This document shows, in pieces, positions 8,109 through 15,739 of a DNA stretch of 41,504 nt. Where the stretch lies: positions 1-41,504 of IMG/VR virus record IMGVR_UViG_3300020053_000022; one strand, given 5' to 3'. Position numbers and translations under genes: made by a program. The stretch's first letter is position 1; each line of letters begins with the position of its first letter. This DNA is from a virus. The notes beneath the pieces are model-generated. The model made no database searches, had not been told where the DNA came from, and saw only the letters and a program-made list of their open reading frames with translations.

Positions 8109-9598
8109 CTGTTACTCCACTCTCTATTTGTTATTCCTGGCAATGACTCTTTTAATTCAACCTCATGCATAGCTTTAATTATATCAATTGCGTTTTGTTT
8201 TTCAATTTTTGGTGTCATTGGATTAATGCCTGTAGCATGTAGCCATAACTTCCAGTTTGTTTCTGCAAATATTTCCGTGTTACGTGGAAAGAACTGCGAT
8301 TGGTCTAGTGTTGATGTATATGTTTTTGCATACCCTGTGGCTAAATCTTGTAGCTGGGGTGTTTCTTTAAAGTTTTCGTAAACATGTTTCCAAAACTTAC
8401 CTTGTCTTAGATTATTAAAGTAATGCAATGCTACAAAGTTCATGCTATCTTCGTATACTGTTTCAATATCTTTATTGTAATTATCTACATCATCTTGTGT
8501 GTAGTGTCCTTTTTGTAAACATCTAAGGCCAGTTGCTCCAATGATTAATAATGCAAGACCTGTACTTTCTAGTGGCTCAATAAATCCACTAGCTAATCCT
8601 ACACTAAAACAATTACCTCTCCAGTTCTTTCTATTATACTTAGGTTCAAACGGTACATGATTAAACTTGCCTGTTCGTAGTCTATGTTCTCCCCAATGTT
8701 GTACAAAATGATCTTCAGCTTCTTGTTTAGTTGTTAGGTCACTGTTATAACACAGTCCACTTCCAATCCTGTCTTTAACAGGAGTTTTCCATATCCAACC
8801 TAGGTCAGTTGCTTGTGCAGTAACATAAGGTACTTGAGGTTCATCATCTGTTTCATAATCAATTTGACTTGCAACAGCGGCATTAGTAAAAAGCATATGA
8901 CTTCTATCAACCCAATCTGCACCAGGTAATGCATTTGACAATAATTTTTTAAATCCAGTACAGTCAACAAAGAAGTCAGCAGTAAGCTCTTGACCATCTT
9001 CTAATATAACTTTTTCAACTTGGCATTTATTAATTACAGGTTGACTAATGTGTTTCTTAATGTGTCTTAGTTTAGGATACTTTTTGTTTAGATACTCTGA
9101 TAAAAAGTTTGCAAGTTTAATAGCATCTAAATGATATCCTACATGAGCAGGACCGCCTTTAACACTTGTATTTTCTGGAATAATATTATTCTTAACGCAG
9201 GAGTTGTACCATGAGATATATGTTTCCATATCGGTTTGAGTAGCACCAGCATCAAGGGCTAAATTTACGATATCACCCATGTGTCCATCTTTACTAGTAC
9301 CTACCGGAAAATAAAACGGTTGCCATATATTTGTGTCATCACCTTTCCAGTTAGGAAAGTATGTTCCGCATTTAATAGTTGCATCTGATGCTTTAGTCCA
9401 TAACTCTAACGGAATGCCACAATCTTTTAAGTAATGGTCAAAGCCTAGTATAGTTGCTTCACCTACACCTACTGTTGGAATGTTAGGACTTTCTACAAGG
9501 GTAACAGATACGTTGGGTAAATTATATAAGGCATAAGCGGCTGTCATCCAACCTGCTGTTCCGCCACCAACAATACAAATACTTGATACGTTAGTCAT
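8105..9598 (-). CDS. Flavin-dependent tryptophan halogenase-like enzyme
   Basis: 497 aa, usual size for the family. An N-terminal FAD-binding motif IVGGGTAGWMTA is followed by VGVGEAT; SDATIKCGTYFPNW supplies the catalytic Lys (PrnA K79 equivalent). LGWIWKTP matches the halogenase GWxWxIP signature with Thr replacing Ile, and GFIEPLESTGLAL carries the Glu near the chloride site. Enzymes of this type use FADH2, O2 and halide to make an enzyme-bound haloamine. A cyanophage homolog (VirX1) is known to iodinate varied small substrates. The native substrate here is unknown; its place between heme oxygenase and bilin reductase, with overlaps at both ends, suggests a link to tetrapyrroles. Confidence 0.9.
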   Translation of the reverse strand: MTNVSSICIVGGGTAGWMTAAYALYNLPNVSVTLVESPNIPTVGVGEATILGFDHYLKDCGIPLELWTKASDATIKCGTYFPNWKGDDTNIWQPFYFPVGTSKDGHMGDIVNLALDAGATQTDMETYISWYNSCVKNNIIPENTSVKGGPAHVGYHLDAIKLANFLSEYLNKKYPKLRHIKKHISQPVINKCQVEKVILEDGQELTADFFVDCTGFKKLLSNALPGADWVDRSHMLFTNAAVASQIDYETDDEPQVPYVTAQATDLGWIWKTPVKDRIGSGLCYNSDLTTKQEAEDHFVQHWGEHRLRTGKFNHVPFEPKYNRKNWRGNCFSVGLASGFIEPLESTGLALLIIGATGLRCLQKGHYTQDDVDNYNKDIETVYEDSMNFVALHYFNNLRQGKFWKHVYENFKETPQLQDLATGYAKTYTSTLDQSQFFPRNTEIFAETNWKLWLHATGINPMTPKIEKQNAIDIIKAMHEVELKESLPGITNREWSNR

Positions 9599-10139
9599 TG
9601 CGTTCGTGTTCCATCATTTCCTTAAACGCCTTAGTTGCAAAATCAAAACATATCTTAGCTTCATCTGCTAAGCCGTCGTGTATCTTTGCTCTAATTTTTG
9701 TTTTAAGGTCATTGACTTCGCCATCGAACTCATACATAGTACCTTTGCCAGGCACTTTCTTTTTAATCATCTGTCCACCACTTAGATCCCCCATATGTCT
9801 AACATACAAGTGAGCCATGATCTTTTCTTTGTCGTCTTTAATAGACATGATATGATCAGTATATTCTTTAGTTACATTAAGTAGTGGCGGTGGGTTTTCT
9901 TTATCCTCCCACAGTTCTTCATAATCTTCAAAGATACGGGGAGCTCTACGAACTTCGGGAATATCGTCAAACAGTCCGTGTGCCATAGCAATTACTTCTA
10001 GTAAATTATAACACGGATGTTGGTTGAATAAGAATGTAGCATAAGTTTCAGGAGCAATGTTTCCTCCCATTAAAACTTTTACAAATTCTTGTCGTTCTGC
10101 ATTTTTGTGATGTTCCCAGGTAAGATCTTTTAAGCTCAT
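9591..10139 (-). CDS. Heme oxygenase
   Basis: 182 aa, short HemO/HO-1 type. The proximal-heme His lies in WEHHKNAE (residue 11, pattern HxxAE), and the distal helix signature is HLYVRHMGDLSGGQ. The enzyme opens heme to biliverdin, CO and iron, providing the substrate for the bilin reductase two genes downstream. The ATG overlaps the clpS stop by 4 bp and the stop overlaps the halogenase start by 8 bp, so all four genes are probably coupled. Confidence 0.93.
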   Translation of the reverse strand: MSLKDLTWEHHKNAERQEFVKVLMGGNIAPETYATFLFNQHPCYNLLEVIAMAHGLFDDIPEVRRAPRIFEDYEELWEDKENPPPLLNVTKEYTDHIMSIKDDKEKIMAHLYVRHMGDLSGGQMIKKKVPGKGTMYEFDGEVNDLKTKIRAKIHDGLADEAKICFDFATKAFKEMMEHERND

Positions 10140-10444
10140 TCTTTTTCCACTTTGATTTGTAATGGAAAACCATGACTTCTACTCAAAGTGGTTGCTTCAA
10201 CTGCCTTTTGTTCTGCTATTTCATAAGTATATATTCCGGCTACAGATGATCCACTTTCGTGTATATCCATAGTTATATCTCTAGCAGTCTCTGGCGAATG
10301 TCTAAAAACACTAGTAAGTATCTCAATCACAAAATCCATTGGAGTTGCATTATCATTGAGAAAGATTACTTTATACATATCGGGTTCAGTAACCTTAATC
10401 TTAATTTTTTCGTCTATTTCTACGTCCATATTATTACTTATCAT
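10136..10444 (-). CDS. clpS: ClpS-like adaptor
   Basis: 102 aa. YKVIFLNDNATPMDFVIEIL is the ClpS core (Y-x-V-x-x-x-N-D-x-x-T-x-M-x-F-V), followed by AGIYTYEIAEQKA (ClpS G-x-Y-x-x-E-x-A). ClpS binds N-degron substrates and hands them to ClpAP; the N-terminal extension here is about 20 residues. It is the first gene of the heme oxygenase/halogenase/bilin reductase operon and follows a strong terminator. A ribosome binding site (GAGGAGA) precedes the ATG. With the ClpP-like gene and tmRNA it suggests that the phage redirects host proteolysis. Confidence 0.9.
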   Translation of the reverse strand: MISNNMDVEIDEKIKIKVTEPDMYKVIFLNDNATPMDFVIEILTSVFRHSPETARDITMDIHESGSSVAGIYTYEIAEQKAVEATTLSRSHGFPLQIKVEKE

Positions 10445-10463
10445 GTTATGTCTCCTCTGGTAG

Positions 10464-10490
10464 TAAAATAGGGGGAGTCGCCTCCCCCTA
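10464..10490 (-). terminator. Intrinsic terminator after the Hsp20 gene
   Basis: Minus-strand hairpin with a perfect 9-bp GC-rich stem (TAGGGGGAG / CTCCCCCTA), GCGA tetraloop and a short T-rich tail (ATTTTA). It separates the Hsp20 gene from clpS. Confidence 0.85.
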
Positions 10491-10497
10491 GACTCGA

Positions 10498-10962
10498 TTA
10501 CTTGCTCTTGCCTTCGATAGTAAGACCGTCTTGGATCTTAATCTTCTTAGGCTGTAGTTCTTCTGGAACATTACGTTTTAGGTGTACATTAAGCATACCT
10601 AATTCTAATGTAGCATTTTCAACTTCAACGTGATCAGCAAGGGTAAACTCTCTACGGAAGTTGCGAGCGCCAATTCCTTTGTGTAGGTAGTTTACATCTT
10701 CGTCTCCTTTAGGAGCAGTTCCCTCGATTTTCAACATCTTTCCATCTTTTTCAATTGAAAGATTGTCCATACCAAAGCCAGCAACTGCGACTGAGATCAT
10801 ATACTCGTCATCGTTGATTTGTGCAATGTTGTATGGGGGATAACCATTTCCATTTGGGCTATTTGCGAACTGTGTTTCCAATTCGTTAAACAGTCTATCA
10901 AAGCCAATTGTAGCTCTGTGGAAGTGTGGTAGGTCTAGTGTGGTTAGTCTTTGTCTTGTCAT
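10498..10962 (-). CDS. Small heat-shock protein (Hsp20/alpha-crystallin)
   Basis: 154 aa from the ATG at 10962 with AAGGAGA upstream. The alpha-crystallin domain is clear: PPYNIAQINDDEYMISVAVAG, KIEGTAPK, and the GARNFRREFTLADHVEVENA strand region, then LELGMLNVHL. The N-terminus (FDRLF) resembles IbpA-type proteins. It holds unfolding proteins in the cytoplasm; T4-like marine phages often carry one. It has its own late promoter (10987-10994) and terminator, so it is likely a separate transcription unit. Confidence 0.93.
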   Translation of the reverse strand: MTRQRLTTLDLPHFHRATIGFDRLFNELETQFANSPNGNGYPPYNIAQINDDEYMISVAVAGFGMDNLSIEKDGKMLKIEGTAPKGDEDVNYLHKGIGARNFRREFTLADHVEVENATLELGMLNVHLKRNVPEELQPKKIKIQDGLTIEGKSK

Positions 10963-10986
10963 TTTGTTTCTCCTTATAATAAGCAA

Positions 10987-10994
10987 GATTTATA
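10987..10994 (-). promoter_or_regulatory. Late promoter-like octamer (TATAAATC) for hsp20
   Basis: One mismatch to TATAAATA, 24 bp upstream of the Hsp20 ATG with an AAGGAG ribosome binding site between. A TATAAT overlaps its left side, but no good -35 is present. A CCCAATTGGG palindrome (11003-11012) lies just upstream. Confidence 0.5.
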
Positions 10995-11051
10995 TTATAG
11001 AGTCCCAATTGGGCACTCCGTGTACATCAAGTTCATCTCTTTGTACACATT

Positions 11052-11059
11052 TATTTATC
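11052..11059 (-). promoter_or_regulatory. T4-type late promoter (GATAAATA)
   Basis: Octamer on the minus strand just after the stop of the 2OG oxygenase gene, part of an ATCTCA/TGAGAT inverted repeat. It would transcribe the ~90-bp leader before hsp20. Confidence 0.55.
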
Positions 11060-11065
11060 TCAGAT

Positions 11066-11623
11066 TTATGAGATATTGACGAAAAAGAATTGATTTAGGC
11101 TAAATCTGCCTGGTCCTTGTACAGGATTGACAGCATGTAGCTCAAAACTAGGAAATATCATAATGCTATTGTTTACTATGTTAGGTGTGTAGCGATGCTC
11201 TGGAAACACTAGTTCTCCGCCTTTGTAGGGCTTTGGTTCCTTATAAAACAAGCTGACTGCTGACATAACTGCACTATCTCTATGTCCATGGTATAATCCA
11301 TTTTCGTACATATTCAGCTGAGTAACATCAAAGTTACTTTGCCAAATAAACTGTGAAAATATATTTTCTTTTAATTCTTCTTCTAAATTGAATATTTTTC
11401 TATTGTGTGTAAGGATTTTACTTTTGCCACGATTGGCAACAAAGTGTTTATCCAAATGCACACTAGTCATATTCATTGCTCTAGGATCACCTTCATCTCT
11501 AGTGTCCTTGCAATATTGTTGCAACTCGTCTATTTCTTGCCATACTTCAGACAGTTCACTTGGTGAAAAGTAATCGTATATAATTGTATGGTAGAAAGGT
11601 TCTTTAAAATGTTTAACTTGCAT
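11066..11623 (-). CDS. 2OG-Fe(II) dioxygenase, prolyl 4-hydroxylase-like
   Basis: 185 aa. Iron ligands HxD in GLYHGHRDSAVMSAVSLFY (His, then Asp two residues on), distal His in FPSFELHAVNPV, and 2OG-binding Arg in GPGRFSLNQF: the P4H-type double-stranded beta-helix order. GGELVFPEH is also typical of the family. It uses 2-oxoglutarate and O2; the target (protein side chain or other) is unknown. Its ATG lies 11 bp inside the end of guaC, so the two are coupled. Confidence 0.85.
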   Translation of the reverse strand: MQVKHFKEPFYHTIIYDYFSPSELSEVWQEIDELQQYCKDTRDEGDPRAMNMTSVHLDKHFVANRGKSKILTHNRKIFNLEEELKENIFSQFIWQSNFDVTQLNMYENGLYHGHRDSAVMSAVSLFYKEPKPYKGGELVFPEHRYTPNIVNNSIMIFPSFELHAVNPVQGPGRFSLNQFFFVNIS

Positions 11624-12659
11624 TAAACTGATTGAACACTTGATTTACTTGTTGTGTACATCTTACAAATGTAGTACACTTGGGCATATCTTTAATACGT
11701 TTAGCACCAATATATGTACAAGTAGATCTTAGTCCTCCAAGAATTTCAACAACAGTTGCTTCAACAGGTCCTTTGTGAGGAAGTTCAACAACTTTACCTT
11801 CTGCTCCACGGTATCCATCTTTACGTGTACCATGTGTTGCCATTGCGGCATCTGAACTCATGCCATAAAACTGTATTTTGCCGTTTACTACTTCGCCTTC
11901 TGATTCATCGTGTCCGGCAAGCATACCGCCTAGCATTGTAAAGTGAGCACCTGCTCCAAAGGCTTTTGATACATCTCCTGGATACACGCACCCGCCATCA
12001 GCAATAATGTGTCCACCAATACCGTTGGCCGCATCAGCACATTCAATAATGCCTGATAGTTGCGGTACACCAACACCTGTCATTAGTCGTGTAGTACATA
12101 CTGATCCTGGACCAATACCACACTTAACAATGTCAGCACCTTTGATGATAAGTTCTTCTGTCATCTCTGCTGAAATAACATTACCAGCAATAATAGTTTT
12201 GTCTGGATATGCATCTCTAACTCTAGAAATAAAGTCTGCATAGTTTTCGTGATAGGCATTTGCAACATCAACAGTAATAAACTTAATGTCTGGATACATT
12301 GCTAGTACTGCCTTCATAGTAGCAAAGTCCGGAGCGTCTGGATCCCAAATAACTCCTGTACCTGTACAAACACTAAGGTATTTCATTTTAACACCTTTAG
12401 CATTTTTAGTCCAGTCATCAACTGTATAGTGTTTTCGCATTACAGTGATCATCTTATGTTCTTGTAATACTTTAGCCATTTCAAATGTACCAACACCGTC
12501 CATGTTAGATGCCATAATAGGTACACCTGTCCATTCGTTACCGTAATGAAATTTGAATGTACGAGTTAGATCAACATCACGTCTGCTTTCTAATTTTGAT
12601 CTTTTAGGTTTAAACAATACGTCTTTATAATCTAACTTAATATCTTGTTCAATTCTCAC
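11613..12659 (-). CDS. guaC: GMP reductase
   Basis: 348 aa, almost the same length as E. coli GuaC and colinear with it: MRIEQDIKLDYKDVLFKPKR at the start, GIGPGSVCTTR with the catalytic Cys, GVGVPQLSGIIECADAA, the IIADGGC phosphate loop, and FYGMSS plus YRAAEGK-like (YRGAEGK) segments. No CBS domains, which separates it from IMP dehydrogenase. It converts GMP to IMP with NADPH, so it can shift guanine nucleotides to the adenine pool, useful for an AT-rich genome. It starts with GTG, overlapping the upstream oxygenase stop (GTGA). Confidence 0.93.
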   Translation of the reverse strand: MRIEQDIKLDYKDVLFKPKRSKLESRRDVDLTRTFKFHYGNEWTGVPIMASNMDGVGTFEMAKVLQEHKMITVMRKHYTVDDWTKNAKGVKMKYLSVCTGTGVIWDPDAPDFATMKAVLAMYPDIKFITVDVANAYHENYADFISRVRDAYPDKTIIAGNVISAEMTEELIIKGADIVKCGIGPGSVCTTRLMTGVGVPQLSGIIECADAANGIGGHIIADGGCVYPGDVSKAFGAGAHFTMLGGMLAGHDESEGEVVNGKIQFYGMSSDAAMATHGTRKDGYRGAEGKVVELPHKGPVEATVVEILGGLRSTCTYIGAKRIKDMPKCTTFVRCTQQVNQVFNQFNAS

Positions 12660-13258
12660 TTTTTCACTCCATAATTAAATGATACTGCAATCCGTTGCAA
12701 ATCACTTTGATTTGATTTAACTTGATGTTTTATCCAACTAGGAAAAATTACAATCATTCCGTTTTTTGGAGGATATGTTGCCATTGTGCTTGTAATTGTA
12801 TTATACTGATCAAGGTTATCAGGAATATAATACTGTGCATCATCGCCTCTAAAAAACTGTAAGTCTCCCATGTTCTCTGCTGGAATGTCAATATAAAATA
12901 CACCACTCAACATAGCATCTTGATGATTGTGTAGTGTATGATATGCTCCTGGACCATTAATATTAATCCAAAAGTTTTGGAATTCTAACTCAGGCAATCC
13001 CATAGTTTTAGCACAATAGCCTACTTGTGCATCTAGTTCTTTTACGAACGTATTAAGAGTAAACACATGGTTAGGATCAACCAAATTTATATTCTCAATA
13101 CTGCGACTATGCCAACCGTTCATATTACTATTGCCACCAAGTTGGGGTTCTTTTGCCTGCCATGCAAGAGCAATTTGTTTTAAGGCGTTTCTATCAATTG
13201 ATTCTACATATCCTGCAAATACAATAGATGGAAACCAAAGGTCAGCTTTTAAATTCAT
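12656..13258 (-). CDS. 2OG-Fe(II) oxygenase (TIGR02466-like)
   Basis: 200 aa. Pattern of the 2OG-FeII_Oxy_5/TIGR02466 family: FWININGPGAYHTLHNHQDA, LSGVFYIDIP, then GMIVIFPSWIKHQV and RIAVSFNYG. His ligands appear in HTLHNHQDA and SWIKHQV, and the 2OG Arg in LQRIAVSF. Substrate unknown. It sits directly after bS21 copy 2 and overlaps guaC. Related genes lie at 30028-31908. Confidence 0.8.
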   Translation of the reverse strand: MNLKADLWFPSIVFAGYVESIDRNALKQIALAWQAKEPQLGGNSNMNGWHSRSIENINLVDPNHVFTLNTFVKELDAQVGYCAKTMGLPELEFQNFWININGPGAYHTLHNHQDAMLSGVFYIDIPAENMGDLQFFRGDDAQYYIPDNLDQYNTITSTMATYPPKNGMIVIFPSWIKHQVKSNQSDLQRIAVSFNYGVKK

Positions 13259-13259
13259 G

Positions 13260-13499
13260 TTAAAATCCTAGTTCTCTTTTACGTTCTCTCATTGCTTTCA
13301 AGTGTCTAGCTCGTCCAGCCGCTTTGGCTTTCTTTCGCTTTAGACTTGGTTTTTCATAATGTTGTTTTTCTTTGTATTCAATTAACACACCATCAAGTGC
13401 AACTACTTTTTTAAACTTTCTTAATGCGCCAGCAAAGTCGCCGTTACGCACTTCCACTGTCAAGCCCGTCTTCGGCTTGTCGTTTTTGTACTTTGACAA
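13260..13499 (-). CDS. rpsU: Ribosomal protein bS21, copy 2
   Basis: 79 aa with a 12-residue N-terminal extension over typical bS21. Core TVEVRNGDFAGALRKFKKVV, EYKEKQHYEKPSLKRKKAK and a basic C-terminal helix identify it. Its start overlaps the upstream gene in another frame by 56 bp, and a sigma70 promoter (13558-13587) lies inside that upstream gene, so it can be expressed independently. It is clearly divergent from copy 1 at 2809-3006. Confidence 0.9.
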   Translation of the reverse strand: MSKYKNDKPKTGLTVEVRNGDFAGALRKFKKVVALDGVLIEYKEKQHYEKPSLKRKKAKAAGRARHLKAMRERKRELGF

Positions 13500-13875
13500 A
13501 ATAGTTTTCTCCTTCTGCTATCTGTCTAATATCATAAACTCTATTGATATTAAGTATATTATACTGCATCTCACCCTGGTTTGTCAAGTAAAAAGTTTTA
13601 TCAAAACTTAACAAATATCCAATTACCCATTGCATCTCTTTTGTATTATCAATATCTATAATAACATAATCAACACTTTGAGCAATATCTAGTAACCAAC
13701 TTACATCACCTTCCGATTCCCAAAGATAAAGATTAATTGTTTTACCGTCAAGATCTTTTAACATATTATTAAACTGCTCTTTGACTTCAACTGATGGATT
13801 TATCAATAAGAAGCTAAGATTATTATTCAATAATTTGTCAGGTGGTGTGATTAAATTAACAACTGGGTCAGACAT
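13444..13875 (-). CDS. Hypothetical phage protein
   Basis: 143 aa from the ATG at 13875 (an upstream GTG at 13914 adds 13 residues). It alternates strand and helix in a Rossmann-like rhythm (NLSFLLINPS, TINLYLWES, VDYVIIDIDN, KTFYLTNQG). No catalytic residues can be named. Its 3' end contains the promoter and start of bS21 copy 2. Confidence 0.6.
   Translation of the reverse strand: MSDPVVNLITPPDKLLNNNLSFLLINPSVEVKEQFNNMLKDLDGKTINLYLWESEGDVSWLLDIAQSVDYVIIDIDNTKEMQWVIGYLLSFDKTFYLTNQGEMQYNILNINRVYDIRQIAEGENYFVKVQKRQAEDGLDSGSA
13558..13587 (-). promoter_or_regulatory. Internal sigma70-type promoter for bS21 copy 2
   Basis: Minus-strand -35 TTGACA (13582-13587), 18-bp spacer, -10 TATAAT (13558-13563), inside the 143-aa gene and about 60 bp before the bS21 ATG. 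Confidence 0.8.
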
Positions 13876-13956
13876 AGTAACATTACTTATTTTTGTGTAT
13901 TGTTTGCCAGACACTATTCTGGCTCTGTTCTTGATTTTGTTGATAAGTTGGCTCGA

Positions 13957-15681
13957 CTACTTCTGTGAAGTCTGGTCTGAGTCTTTTGTTTTTTTGCGGA
14001 TCTGTTTGTTTTCTACTTTGGTTATGTACGAAGTTTTTTTTTGATCTTCTAACTCTGCACTATAAAAGATTCTATTTCTTGTATTTGGAATTTCTGGATT
14101 TTTTTCTGCTTCTTCGTTTGCCTTTTCAACCCAATCATTCCAGTTAGTAAGATCGTCTGTTTCGACCATTTCCTTGTTAATATCTGCTCGACTAGGTTTT
14201 TTATCAAAGTCGAGTTCTAATTGTTCTTCTTCAGTTCCAGCCACAATTGGATCGTCTTCATCTTTTATTTCCTCTGATTTAAATTCTTCTGGATCAATAT
14301 CTGGGAATAACAAAAATTGATCGCTATGTTTACTCTTAATTGGGTCTTCTGCTAATTCTTCAAAGCCTGTTGGAACATTTTTAGCAATGGCTTGAGCTCT
14401 TGCGTGTTCGTATTCTCTACGTTCTTCTTCTGCTAATTCTTCTGGACTAACATCTTCAAACTGAGGATCGTCTTGTGGATCGTCCTCGTCTGACTTTGGG
14501 CGGCCGCCTCCACCTACATTACCACTATGTACCCAATGGAAAGTATATTGACTAGCAATTAATAGTAATACTGCTAGTGGATCAAACACAAAGATAATAA
14601 TGATAATAACCCAACGTACTGCTTCTTCAAGCATAGATTTGTCTGCGGCTTCACCATAAACAAACTCAGCAATATATTTGATAGGTCCTACTTCTGCTTC
14701 TAATTTACGATACTCGCCTTCTAGTGCATACTTCTCATCTGTAAGTATGTCAATTTCTGCATTAGCATTTTTAATTCTTGTATTTTGTGCATCTACTTGT
14801 GCATCGATATTATCAGACTTATCAGTATCACCTAATTGATCACGTAGTCTATTAATAAGTTCATTTGATTGTACAATTTGTGTTTCTACAGTTTTACGTA
14901 GTCTTTTGATTTCTTGTGCGGCCGCTTGTGCTTGTGGATTGTTAGATGCTTCTTCAATTTTAGTAATTAACTCGATACGTTTTGCTTGTTTTTCGTCTTG
15001 CCAATCCCCAATTTTATCAGCAGTCTTTTTACCAAAGATACCATCAGCACTAGCACCAATCATTTGTTGTGCTTTTTTTGTTTCGCCACTGTCAATATAG
15101 CCTTGTAGTGTAGCAAGGTCCCCGTCAATCTTAGCAAGTTCTTTTTTGTAAAGGTCTGCTTGTTTATCAATAATAGCCTGTTGTTCAGCAATGGCAGGTT
15201 CAATTCTTTCGTATGCTTTGTCTATACGGCTTTGTTCAGAATCAATCTGTGCTTGTATATTAGCATCACCACCAGTGGTACTTGTTTCAAGTTTTTTGAT
15301 CTTTTCTTCAGCACGATCGATAATATCTTGTTGTCTTTGTATTTCGTTTGTTAGACGTTCTACTTGAGCAACACTTTCTTGACCTGCACTTGTTTGCTCA
15401 ATATGTGCTTTGGATAGAAAGCCAAAGATACCCATGCTTGTAATAAACATAAGAACTAATACAGCAATACTTAGATAACTTTTCAGCCACCATGCGGCTT
15501 GGCTCCAATAACGGTGTAACCATACTGCGGTAACAAGTTTACCAACTTCTAATACACCACCCATAATAATAATGGGAACAGCGGCCGCGGCAAAAATAGC
15601 CACCAACCCAGCGACACTATAGTATATTGCTACTGCTGATATAGATATAGCAGATAAAAAAGTTAGTATTCCTATTAACAT
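13957..15681 (-). CDS. Large membrane protein with long coiled coil
   Basis: 574 aa from the ATG at 15681 (AAAGGAAACCAT upstream; a GTG at 15702 abuts the late promoter and is less likely). Two or three N-terminal transmembrane helices (MLIGILTFLSAISISAVAIY, LVAIFAAAAVPIIIMGGVL, LSIAVLVLMFITSMGIFGFL) are followed by about 250 residues of coiled coil, another hydrophobic helix near residue 360 (WVIIIIIFVFDPLAVLLLIA), and a long acidic cytoplasm-like tail. Inside the coiled coil, SADGIFGKKTADKIGDWQ resembles the repeat of PG_binding_1 domains. Such proteins occur in marine T4-like phages; function unknown, perhaps envelope remodelling or superinfection control. A late promoter lies 21 bp upstream. 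Confidence 0.75.
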   Translation of the reverse strand: MLIGILTFLSAISISAVAIYYSVAGLVAIFAAAAVPIIIMGGVLEVGKLVTAVWLHRYWSQAAWWLKSYLSIAVLVLMFITSMGIFGFLSKAHIEQTSAGQESVAQVERLTNEIQRQQDIIDRAEEKIKKLETSTTGGDANIQAQIDSEQSRIDKAYERIEPAIAEQQAIIDKQADLYKKELAKIDGDLATLQGYIDSGETKKAQQMIGASADGIFGKKTADKIGDWQDEKQAKRIELITKIEEASNNPQAQAAAQEIKRLRKTVETQIVQSNELINRLRDQLGDTDKSDNIDAQVDAQNTRIKNANAEIDILTDEKYALEGEYRKLEAEVGPIKYIAEFVYGEAADKSMLEEAVRWVIIIIIFVFDPLAVLLLIASQYTFHWVHSGNVGGGGRPKSDEDDPQDDPQFEDVSPEELAEEERREYEHARAQAIAKNVPTGFEELAEDPIKSKHSDQFLLFPDIDPEEFKSEEIKDEDDPIVAGTEEEQLELDFDKKPSRADINKEMVETDDLTNWNDWVEKANEEAEKNPEIPNTRNRIFYSAELEDQKKTSYITKVENKQIRKKTKDSDQTSQK

Positions 15682-15702
15682 ATGGTTTCCTTTTGTATAC
15701 AC

Positions 15703-15710
15703 TATTTATC
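15703..15710 (-). promoter_or_regulatory. T4-type late promoter (GATAAATA)
   Basis: Octamer on the minus strand, 21 bp before the ATG at 15681 with a Shine-Dalgarno in between. Confidence 0.7.
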
Positions 15711-15739
15711 TGCCTTTTTGTAGTTAATTAAGTTGCTAG

